A stretch of DNA of 50,176 nucleotides. It comes from CAZLNO01 sp964561005. GTDB taxonomy: Bacteria > Pseudomonadota > Alphaproteobacteria > Kiloniellales > Rhodovibrionaceae. Shown piece after piece: positions 1 through 6,878 of this stretch. Position 1 is the first letter of the stretch. Each line of letters starts with the position of its first letter. Under the pieces are notes generated by a model. The model ran no database searches. It saw nothing but the letters and a program-made list of their open reading frames with translations, and was not told the DNA's origin. The DNA is taken from positions 1 to 50,176 of the forward strand of contig CAZLNO010000015.1 in assembly GCA_964561005.1 (NCBI GenBank). The letters run 5' to 3'. The translations under genes were made by a program, and so were the position numbers.

Positions 1-549
1 GATCTCGACGGCGTCGGCAAGTCGGCCGCGCGCTTCGACTTCGACAAGCTCGCGAATTTCAACGGCCACTACATCCGCCAGGCCGATGACGCCCGCCTGA
101 CTGATCTTGTGGGCGAACGACTCGAATCCCGGTTCGGCCGTTTGTTGCGCGAAGAGGAGCGGGAACGCCTTCTCGCGGGCATGGAGGGCCTGAAGCAACG
201 CGCGAAGACCATCGTTGAACTAGCGGACAACGCAGCGTTTTATGTGACGCGACCGGACACGCTGAGCCCAAAGGCGGCGAAGCAGCTCGACGCCGAGGCC
301 CGGGCGCGGCTGGCACGGCTGCGCGGGCGCCTGGCGGCGTTGGACGTGTGGGACGAAGACTCCCTGGAGCAGGCCGTCCGCGCCTTCGCGGAGGCGGAGG
401 AGGCCAAGCTCGGCAAGGTCGCCCAACCCCTTCGTGCCGCTTTGACCGGCAGCACGGTCTCCCCGGGCATCTTTGAGGTCATGCGCGTGCTCGGGCGCAC
501 GGAAACGCTCGATCGCCTGGCGAACCTTCCGTCGGCGGAAGCGGCCTGA
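1..549 (+). CDS. gltX: Glutamyl-tRNA synthetase, C-terminal part (5' end outside window)
   Basis: The frame is open from base 1 and ends at TGA 547-549, giving about 182 codons of the C-terminal half of a class I glutamyl-tRNA synthetase, which charges tRNA-Glu in the cytoplasm. The first visible residues (KLANFNGHYIR) are typical of the region after the KMSKS loop, where the enzyme turns into its helical anticodon-binding domain. The tail (TVSPGIFEVMRVLGRTETL) matches the usual GltX end, where S/GxPxF-E-V-LGKE is conserved. The catalytic Rossmann domain lies upstream of the window. It is followed by gltA on the same strand, 104 bases away. The family assignment is secure; which GltX paralogue this is cannot be told from the C-terminus. 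Confidence 0.93.
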   Translation, partial: DLDGVGKSAARFDFDKLANFNGHYIRQADDARLTDLVGERLESRFGRLLREEERERLLAGMEGLKQRAKTIVELADNAAFYVTRPDTLSPKAAKQLDAEARARLARLRGRLAALDVWDEDSLEQAVRAFAEAEEAKLGKVAQPLRAALTGSTVSPGIFEVMRVLGRTETLDRLANLPSAEAA

Positions 550-564
550 GACCGGGCGAACGGA

Positions 565-601
565 GGCGGCCGCCCCGCAATTGATCGCCGGCGGGGCCGC
601 C
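565..601 (+). terminator. GC-rich hairpin between gltX and gltA
   Basis: GCCCCGC at 572-578 pairs with GCGGGGC at 591-597, and an outer GGCG (565-568) pairs with CGCC (598-601) with a three-base bulge. There is no U-tract, so it is either a weak terminator for gltX or an mRNA-stabilising stem. It overlaps the putative gltA promoter. Confidence 0.4.
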
Positions 602-609
602 AGTATGCT
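581..609 (+). promoter_or_regulatory. Putative sigma-70 promoter of gltA
   Basis: TTGATC (581-586) and TATGCT (604-609) are separated by exactly 17 bases, 45 bases before the gltA start codon. Each box matches the consensus at four of six positions. A GAGGA ribosome site at 642-646 sits seven bases before the ATG. The call is by eye only. Confidence 0.45.
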
Positions 610-653
610 GCAACGCAGCTAAAGCAGGACAGGCATTTCTCGAGGACAGGCCC

Positions 654-1976
654 ATGAACGATAGCAAGGCTGCCGGCCAGACGGCGAAAACGGCGACGCT
701 GACCGACAATGCGACCGGCCAGAGCTGGGAGCTGCCGGTCATGGAAGGCACGATGGGGCCCAAGGTCTACGACGTGCGCAAGCTCCATGCGGAAACCGGC
801 GCGTTCACCTATGATCCCGGGTTCACCTCGACGGCGAGTTGCTCGTCGTCGATCACCTTCATCGACGGCGAGGAGGGGCAGCTTCTCCATCGCGGCTATG
901 CCATCGAGGACCTGGCGGAAAAGAGCGACTTCATGGAGGTCTGCTACCTCCTCCTCCACGGCGAGCTGCCGACAGCGGCGCAGAAGGAGGAGTTCGAGAC
1001 CGCCATCACCTATCACACCATGCTGCACGAGCAGATGCTCTACTTCTTCCGCGGCTTCCGCCGCGACGCGCATCCCATGGCGGTGATGGTGGGCGCGGTC
1101 GGCGCGCTCTCGGCCTTCTACCACGACTCCACGGACATCACCGATCCACATCAACGCATGGTGGCCTCGCACCGGCTGATCGCCAAGATGCCGACGATCG
1201 CCGCCATGGCCTACAAGTTCTCCGTGGGGCAGCCGTTCATCTATCCGCGCAACGACCTGAACTACGCCGAGCGCTTCCTTTACATGACGTTCGCCGTACC
1301 GGCGGAGGAGTACAAGGTGAGCCCGGTGCTGGCGCGGGCGATGGACCGCATCTTCATCCTGCACGCCGACCACGAGCAGAACGCCTCCACCTCGACGGTG
1401 CGCATCGCGGGGTCTTCCGGCGCCAACCCGTTTGCCTGCATCGCCGCTGGTATCGCCAGCCTCTGGGGTCCGGCCCACGGCGGCGCGAACCAGGCGGTGC
1501 TGGAAATGCTGCAGGAGGTCGGCCACAAGGACCGCATCCCCGAATTCCTGGAGCGCGCGAAGGACAAGAACGACCCCTTCCGCCTGATGGGATTCGGCCA
1601 CCGGGTCTACAAGAACTACGACCCGCGCGCTTCCGTGCTGCGAAAGTCGGCCTATGAAGTCCTGGACGAGCTCGGCAAGCGGAACGATCCGCTTCTCGAC
1701 CTGGCGATGGAACTGGAGCGGATCGCGCTGGAGGACGATTATTTCGTCGAGCGCAAGCTGTTCCCCAACGTGGACTTTTACTCGGGCATCATCCTGAAGG
1801 CGATGGGCTTCCCCAGCTCGATGTTCACCGTGCTCTTCGCCCTGGCGCGCACGGTCGGCTGGGTCGCCCAGTGGAAGGAAATGATCGAGGACCCGGGCCA
1901 GCGCATCAGCCGGCCGCGCCAGCTTTACACGGGCTACGGCCCGCGCGATTTCGTACCGCTCGACCAGCGAGGCTGA
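654..1976 (+). CDS. gltA: Citrate synthase (type II)
   Basis: This protein of 440 residues condenses acetyl-CoA with oxaloacetate to citrate, the entry step of the TCA cycle. It shows the citrate synthase signatures: GPAHGGANQAV with the first catalytic histidine, GFGHRVYKNYDPRA with the second, and NVDFYSGI with the catalytic aspartate. The length, and an N-terminal domain resembling that of the large NADH-sensitive enzymes of Gram-negative bacteria (E. coli GltA, 427 residues), point to the hexameric type II class. The start at 654 is supported by a GAGGA site seven bases upstream. The gene converges on lpxB, with only 19 bases between the stop codons and no obvious terminator. Confidence is high. 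Confidence 0.98.
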   Translation: MNDSKAAGQTAKTATLTDNATGQSWELPVMEGTMGPKVYDVRKLHAETGAFTYDPGFTSTASCSSSITFIDGEEGQLLHRGYAIEDLAEKSDFMEVCYLLLHGELPTAAQKEEFETAITYHTMLHEQMLYFFRGFRRDAHPMAVMVGAVGALSAFYHDSTDITDPHQRMVASHRLIAKMPTIAAMAYKFSVGQPFIYPRNDLNYAERFLYMTFAVPAEEYKVSPVLARAMDRIFILHADHEQNASTSTVRIAGSSGANPFACIAAGIASLWGPAHGGANQAVLEMLQEVGHKDRIPEFLERAKDKNDPFRLMGFGHRVYKNYDPRASVLRKSAYEVLDELGKRNDPLLDLAMELERIALEDDYFVERKLFPNVDFYSGIILKAMGFPSSMFTVLFALARTVGWVAQWKEMIEDPGQRISRPRQLYTGYGPRDFVPLDQRG

Positions 1977-1995
1977 ATCCGCCTTCGCCGCGGGA

Positions 1996-3180
1996 TCATC
2001 GGCCGCCGGGTCTTCGGATCGTGTCCAGGATCGCCCGCGCCGCCCGTACGCTGGGCTGGGTGCCGCCGAGGCCCATGGCTTCGGCGGCCTCCCGGCCGGC
2101 CGCGGCGTAGGCGGCACGAACGCCCGGATTTTCCAGGATTTCCTGAAGCGCGCGGGCCAGCTTCTCGGGCGTGCAGTCTTCCTGAAGCAGTTCCGGCTGG
2201 ATCTCCCGCCCCAGCACCAGGTTGGGCAAACTGACGTAGGGCACCCGGATCAGCCGCCGGCCGAGGAACGCCGTGACGGGGCTGACACGATAGGCGATCA
2301 CCGTGGGCAGGCCGGCGACCGCCAGCTCGGTCGCCACGGTGCCCGAGGCCGCGACCGCCGCCTGCGCGGCCGCAAAGGCGGCGGCCTTTTCCTCCGCACC
2401 GCGCACCACGTGGACCGGGGTCGGCCAGGTGCGGGTGAGGTCTCGCACCCGATCCGCGACCCCGGCCACGGTCGGCAGGACCGCGTAGAGGCCGGGAAAG
2501 CGGCCGGCCAGCCGTCCCAGCGTCTGCCCGAACACCGGTAACAGCCGATTGACCTCGCTGTGACGGCTCCCCGGCAGGAGGCAGATGACCGGCGCCGCCT
2601 CGGGAATGCCACGTGCCCGCCGGAACGCGGCACCGTCCGCCTCGACCCCCGCAGCCTCGACCGCCGGATGGCCGACGAAGGTGGTCCTCAGGCCGTGGCG
2701 CTCGAAGATGGGCGGCTCGAACGGCAGGAGGGCCAGCAGGTGATCGACGTCCCGCGCCATCGTCCGCGCCCGCCAGGGCTTCCAGGCCCAGACCTGGGGC
2801 GCGACGTACTGGATTCTCGGAAACCCGGCGCCGTTCAGACGCTTCAGCACGCGCAGGGTAAAGCTCGGGCTGTCGATCGTGACGATGGCATCCGGCCGCG
2901 CCACGCGGGCGGCCCGCTCGACATCCCGGATGCGGCGGAGGATGCGGCGAAGGTGGGGCAGCACCTCGGCCAGCCCGAAGACGGTCAACTCGCTCATCGG
3001 GAAGAGGCTGTGCAGCCCCTCCGCGACCATGCGCTCGCCGCCGACGCCCTGGAAGCGGATCCGGCCCGCGGTCTCCTGCTTCAAGGCCGCCATGAGCCGC
3101 GCGCCAAGCTGATCGCCGGAGGGCTCCCCCGCGACCAGGAATATCACCGGCGCCGCCCCGGTTGCCCCGCGATTCTTCAT
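1996..3180 (-). CDS. lpxB: Lipid-A-disaccharide synthase
   Basis: This protein of 394 residues is an inverting glycosyltransferase of family GT19. LpxB joins UDP-2,3-diacylglucosamine and lipid X into the beta-1,6 disaccharide of lipid A at the inner face of the inner membrane. The N-terminal VAGEPSGDQLGARL is the family hallmark, and the C-terminal half carries SGTVATELAVAGLP and the PSVRAARAIL tail region usual for LpxB. Its ATG overlaps the lpxI stop codon (ATGA, 3177-3180), so the two are probably translationally coupled. It is the last gene of the long lpx/bam operon and receives the product of LpxI directly. Confidence 0.97.
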   Translation of the reverse strand: MKNRGATGAAPVIFLVAGEPSGDQLGARLMAALKQETAGRIRFQGVGGERMVAEGLHSLFPMSELTVFGLAEVLPHLRRILRRIRDVERAARVARPDAIVTIDSPSFTLRVLKRLNGAGFPRIQYVAPQVWAWKPWRARTMARDVDHLLALLPFEPPIFERHGLRTTFVGHPAVEAAGVEADGAAFRRARGIPEAAPVICLLPGSRHSEVNRLLPVFGQTLGRLAGRFPGLYAVLPTVAGVADRVRDLTRTWPTPVHVVRGAEEKAAAFAAAQAAVAASGTVATELAVAGLPTVIAYRVSPVTAFLGRRLIRVPYVSLPNLVLGREIQPELLQEDCTPEKLARALQEILENPGVRAAYAAAGREAAEAMGLGGTQPSVRAARAILDTIRRPGGR

Positions 3181-3998
3181 TCGCAGAGCGTCAGGCCCTG
3201 AAGGAAAAGGCCCGTTTCGTCGCCCGCGCGCACGACGGCCTCCGGCTCCATGACGAGGGTCGCGCCGGCCTCGACCGCCAGGCCGCGCAGCCCCGCCGCC
3301 TGAGCCGCCGTCACGGTGTTCGGGCCGACCGTCGGCAGGTCCGCCCGGCTGTCCTGCCCGGGCTTGCGGATCTTCACCAGGACGCCGCCCGCCCCTGGCC
3401 GACGCAGCTCGCCGCAGCGGGCGATCAGGCGGTCGGTGCCCTCGACGGCCTCAACGCCCAGCACCATTCCCTGCTGCACGATGACGGCCTGACCGACGTC
3501 CTCATCGCCCAGCGCCCGCGCCACCGCGAGGCCGCGCTCGATGTCGCGCCACGCCGCCGCGTCGGGCGCGTGACGCCCCCAGGTTCCGGCGGCGGCCAGG
3601 ATGTCGCCCAGGATCTCGTGCACGCCCCGAACCTTGAAGCCCTCCCCTTCCAGCAAGCCGATCACCGCGCGCAGGAGGCCGTCGTCCCCCAGGGCCCGCG
3701 CCCCGATGCGGGCCAGGGCACGGGCGGCCGTCACGTCGGGACGGAGTTCGCTGAGACTCGGCCGGCTGACCGGGCCGGCCAGCACGATCTCGCGGCAGCC
3801 GGCGCGGCGCAGCGCCTTCAGCGCCTTACCAGCCGCGCCGAGGCGCACCCAGAGGTGGGGCACCGCCTGCACGGTCTCGGCGTCGGTCTGGCCTTCCAGC
3901 GCCACCACGAAGACCCCCCGTCCCTGAGCGCGGCAGGTTTCGATGACGCGACGGGGCAAGGCGCCGCCGCCAGCGATGACCCCGAGACTATCCGACAT
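3177..3998 (-). CDS. lpxI: UDP-2,3-diacylglucosamine diphosphatase LpxI
   Basis: This 273-residue DUF1009/LpxI protein hydrolyses UDP-2,3-diacylglucosamine to lipid X and UMP. It is the alphaproteobacterial replacement for LpxH. The N-terminus LGVIAGGGALPRRVIE and the C-terminal half (GLRGLAVEAGATLVME, then a DETGLFLQGL ending) fit the two-domain LpxI architecture. An upstream in-frame start exists at 4034. I chose the ATG at 3998 because it begins just before the glycine-rich N-terminal motif and overlaps the lpxA end by only 11 bases. Its place between lpxA and lpxB supports the function. Confidence 0.93.
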   Translation of the reverse strand: MSDSLGVIAGGGALPRRVIETCRAQGRGVFVVALEGQTDAETVQAVPHLWVRLGAAGKALKALRRAGCREIVLAGPVSRPSLSELRPDVTAARALARIGARALGDDGLLRAVIGLLEGEGFKVRGVHEILGDILAAAGTWGRHAPDAAAWRDIERGLAVARALGDEDVGQAVIVQQGMVLGVEAVEGTDRLIARCGELRRPGAGGVLVKIRKPGQDSRADLPTVGPNTVTAAQAAGLRGLAVEAGATLVMEPEAVVRAGDETGLFLQGLTLCE

Positions 3999-4791
3999 CG
4001 TCGGGCTTCGGCCGGCACAGCGGCCGGCTGGCATCGGCCCGGATGAACGCGACGATGTGACGAACGGTCGCGAAGCCCTCGAACTCGTCCGCGACCTGCG
4101 CCAGACGGTCCTGGAAGACGCCGTCCTCGCCCTCGAACAGGCGCCGATAGGCCGTGCGCAGCGCCTGGATCTCCGCCTTGGCCACGCCCCGGCGCTTCAG
4201 CCCGACGATGTTCAGGCCGCTGAGCCGCGCCCGATTGCCGACCGCCATGCCGTAAGGGATGACGTCGTGCTCCACCCCCGACATCCCGCCGACCATGGCG
4301 CCGCGGCCGATGCGCGCGAACTGGTGGACCGCCACCAGCCCGCCGAGGAAGGCGTGCTCCTCGACCACCACGTGGCCGCCCAGCGTGGCATTGTTCGCCA
4401 TGATCACGCCGTCTCCGATCTGGCAGTCGTGCGCCACGTGCGCGCCCACCATCAGCAGGCAGCCCCGGCCGACGCGCGTCACCATGCCCCCGCCCCGGGT
4501 CCCTGTGTTGACCGTCACGTGCTCGCGGATCACCGTGCCCTCGCCGACGAACAGTTCCGAGGGCTCGCCCTGGTACTTCATGTCCTGCGGCGCCGTCCCC
4601 ACCGCCGCGAAGGGATGCACGATGCAACCCTTCCCCAGCCAGGTGCGGCCCTCCACCACGGCATGGGCGTGAAGGACGACGGATTCGCCAAGCTTCACCT
4701 GCGGGCCGACGACGCAGTACGGCCCCACTCGTACGTCTGCGGCGAGCTGCGCCGCCGAATCGACCACCGCCGTCGGGTGAATGTCGGTCAT
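3988..4791 (-). CDS. lpxA: UDP-N-acetylglucosamine acyltransferase
   Basis: This 267-residue left-handed beta-helix acyltransferase transfers a 3-hydroxyacyl chain from ACP to the 3-OH of UDP-GlcNAc, the first reaction of lipid A synthesis. Hexapeptide repeats run from the N-terminus (HPTAVVDSAAQL) to about residue 185. The segment GAHVAHDCQIGDG includes the histidine equivalent to catalytic His125 of E. coli LpxA. The helical C-terminal domain covers about residues 190-267. The start overlaps the fabZ stop by four bases. Length and motifs are those of a normal, complete LpxA. Confidence 0.98.
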   Translation of the reverse strand: MTDIHPTAVVDSAAQLAADVRVGPYCVVGPQVKLGESVVLHAHAVVEGRTWLGKGCIVHPFAAVGTAPQDMKYQGEPSELFVGEGTVIREHVTVNTGTRGGGMVTRVGRGCLLMVGAHVAHDCQIGDGVIMANNATLGGHVVVEEHAFLGGLVAVHQFARIGRGAMVGGMSGVEHDVIPYGMAVGNRARLSGLNIVGLKRRGVAKAEIQALRTAYRRLFEGEDGVFQDRLAQVADEFEGFATVRHIVAFIRADASRPLCRPKPDDVG

Positions 4792-5261
4792 TCGTCGTCC
4801 ATGATCATCGCCGAAAACGTTGCCTGCGCCCGGACCTGCCCGTCGACCTTCGCCTCCCCCCTGAACTTCCAGACGTTGCCGCGGTTGCGCAGCTTGGTGA
4901 CGTGCACCCGCACGGAGTCGCCCGGAAACACCGGACGCCGGAACCGACCCTCGTCGACCGTCATGAAGTAGACCAGCTTGCCGGCGGCGGCGCCTTCCAG
5001 AGTCTTCACCACGAGGACCGCGGCGGTCTGCGCCATGGACTCGATCAACAGGACGCCCGGCATGACCGGCTGGCGCGGAAAGTGTCCCTGGAAGTGCGGT
5101 TCGTTGATCGAGACGTTTTTGATGCCCGTCGCGCAGACGTCCTTCTCGATGTCGACGACCCGATCAATCATCAGGAAGGGATAGCGGTGCGGGATCATCT
5201 CCATGATCCGCATGATATCGGCCGAGGTCAGTTCCGTTGCTGCGCCTGCTTGATCACTCAT
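4788..5261 (-). CDS. fabZ: 3-hydroxyacyl-[ACP] dehydratase FabZ
   Basis: This 157-residue hot-dog-fold dehydratase removes water from 3-hydroxyacyl-ACP in fatty acid elongation. The catalytic histidine lies in HFQGHFP, and the downstream MPGVLLIESMAQ contains the conserved glutamate. It sits between lpxD and lpxA, which compete with it for 3-hydroxyacyl-ACP, so the arrangement places membrane phospholipid and lipid A supply under one transcript. It overlaps both lpxD (8 bases) and lpxA (4 bases). Confidence 0.98.
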   Translation of the reverse strand: MSDQAGAATELTSADIMRIMEMIPHRYPFLMIDRVVDIEKDVCATGIKNVSINEPHFQGHFPRQPVMPGVLLIESMAQTAAVLVVKTLEGAAAGKLVYFMTVDEGRFRRPVFPGDSVRVHVTKLRNRGNVWKFRGEAKVDGQVRAQATFSAMIMDDE

Positions 5262-6285
5262 CGCCCTTGCCCTTCGTCTTCAGCAAGCGCTGCCAGATGG
5301 CAACGAGCCGAAAAAACTCCTTGACCGGCATCGCCGGCGCGCCGGCGACCTTCTGCCCCGCCGGCACGTCCCGCATCACGCCCGCCGCCGCGCCCACCTG
5401 GGCCCCGCGGCCGATCCGCAGATGCCCTGCCACGCCCGCCTGCGCTGCCAGGACCGAAAAATCCTCCATCACGGTGCTGCCCGCAACACCGGATTGTGCG
5501 ACCAGGACACAGCCGCGCCCGATCCGCACGTTGTGCCCGATCTGCACCAGGTTATCGATCTTGGCCCCGGCTCCGATCACCGTATCGGGCCCCGCTCCGC
5601 GGTCCACCGTCGTATTCGCGCCGATTTCCACGTCGTCCTCGACGATGACCCGACCCAGTTGCGGGATATCCTCGTAGGGATAATCGGACATGTCGAAGCC
5701 GAAGCCGCGCTGACCGAGCCGCGCACCGGAGTGGATGGTCACCCGATGGCCGACGCGGCAGTGGCTCAGGCTGGCGTTGGCCCCGATATGCACATCATCG
5801 CCCAGGATCACGCCCGGCCCGACGACGGCATTCGGGCCGATGCAGCAACGCGCGCCCAGTTCCGCGCCGGCCTGAATGACGGCCCCGGCCTCGATGGCGG
5901 TGTCGGCGCCGATGACAGCCGTCGGGTGGACCGACGCTGCCGGATCGACGCCTCCGGCCGGCGTCGGCTCTGGATGGAACGCCCCGGCGATTCGGGCATA
6001 GGTCCGATAAGGCGTTCTGCTGAATAGCAGCGCCATCCCCTCGGGAGCCGAGTCCGCGAATTGCGGATCGACGACGCAGGCGCCCGCCGCGCTGTCGGCG
6101 AAGGTTCCAAGGTAACGCTTGTTGTCCAGGAAGCTCACGTGCCGCGCCCCGGCCTGGTCCAGCGGCGCCACGTCGTCGTAGGTTCGCTCGGCATCGGCGC
6201 CTTCCGCCAACTCGGCACCGGCGATCCGGGACAGCTCTGACAGGGAAAACGGCCCGGCGCGGACAAAGAAACGCGGATCGGCCAT
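5254..6285 (-). CDS. lpxD: UDP-3-O-(3-hydroxyacyl)glucosamine N-acyltransferase
   Basis: This 343-residue enzyme adds the N-linked hydroxyacyl chain to UDP-3-O-acylglucosamine, the third step of lipid A synthesis. The N-terminal domain (FFVRAGPFSLSELSRIAGA) is the usual uridine-binding LpxD start. Hexapeptide repeats then form a left-handed helix, with LGQRGFGFDMSD and the catalytic-histidine segment DNLVQIGHNVRIG. The frame stays open far upstream, through skp, but the ATG at 6285 fits the family N-terminus and lies eight bases after the skp stop. Confidence 0.97.
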   Translation of the reverse strand: MADPRFFVRAGPFSLSELSRIAGAELAEGADAERTYDDVAPLDQAGARHVSFLDNKRYLGTFADSAAGACVVDPQFADSAPEGMALLFSRTPYRTYARIAGAFHPEPTPAGGVDPAASVHPTAVIGADTAIEAGAVIQAGAELGARCCIGPNAVVGPGVILGDDVHIGANASLSHCRVGHRVTIHSGARLGQRGFGFDMSDYPYEDIPQLGRVIVEDDVEIGANTTVDRGAGPDTVIGAGAKIDNLVQIGHNVRIGRGCVLVAQSGVAGSTVMEDFSVLAAQAGVAGHLRIGRGAQVGAAAGVMRDVPAGQKVAGAPAMPVKEFFRLVAIWQRLLKTKGKGDE

Positions 6286-6293
6286 CGGCGACC

Positions 6294-6878
6294 CTAGTTC
6301 TGCGGGTTCGGGACGTTCACCGACGACAGTTGTCGGTTCAGGCGCTTCAGCGCGATATCCGTAATCTCCATTTGAGGCCGGACCAGCACGAGAGTCGCCT
6401 TGTTCAGCACCAGGTCGACATTCCGATCGCTGGCGATTTCCTGCACGATCTGGATGAGGCGGTTCTGCACCTTCTCCATCGCCTCGCCGTAGTTCTGGTC
6501 CAGCTCTTTCTTGCGCGTTCTGATATCGCGCTGCAGCTCGCCGATCCGCTGTTCGAGCTCTTGCCGCTTTTTCTTGAACGCCTCCGAGGACAGGATGGTG
6601 CGCTGTCGGGCCAGTGCCTCGTCGGCTTCCCGAAGCTCCTTTTCCTTCTTGCTGAGCTCGGATTGATACTGCGAGCGCTGCTGATTGATCTGCTGCTGAA
6701 TGGACTGGACCGCTTTCGACTCCTGCATGATTCGCTGCATGTCGATAACGGCGATCGTGGGTGCCTGCATCACCTCGTTCTGGGCGCGCGCCGCAGGTGC
6801 CCCGCCGGCGGCGAGCTGCGCGGCCACCACGGTGACGACAACGCAAGAATGGAAGACGAAGCGTCGTAGACTGTGCAT
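6294..6878 (-). CDS. skp: OmpH/Skp-family periplasmic chaperone
   Basis: This protein of about 194 residues has a Sec signal peptide (MHSLRRF, a hydrophobic stretch, then cleavage near APAARAQ). The mature part begins TIAVIDMQRIMQES, a typical OmpH start, followed by a long charged coiled coil (about residues 55-135) rich in K, E, Q and R, and a C-terminal strand region. Skp trimers hold unfolded outer-membrane proteins in the periplasm and hand them to BamA, encoded immediately upstream. The ATG at 6878 shares one base with the bamA stop, which suggests translational coupling. Earlier in-frame starts lie inside bamA and give no signal peptide at the N-terminus. Confidence 0.92.
   Translation of the reverse strand: MHSLRRFVFHSCVVVTVVAAQLAAGGAPAARAQNEVMQAPTIAVIDMQRIMQESKAVQSIQQQINQQRSQYQSELSKKEKELREADEALARQRTILSSEAFKKKRQELEQRIGELQRDIRTRKKELDQNYGEAMEKVQNRLIQIVQEIASDRNVDLVLNKATLVLVRPQMEITDIALKRLNRQLSSVNVPNPQN

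Noticed and set aside
240..2117. Minus-strand frame of 625 codons opposite gltX and gltA
   Set aside because: Antisense shadow of gltA; no ribosome site and no recognisable domain.
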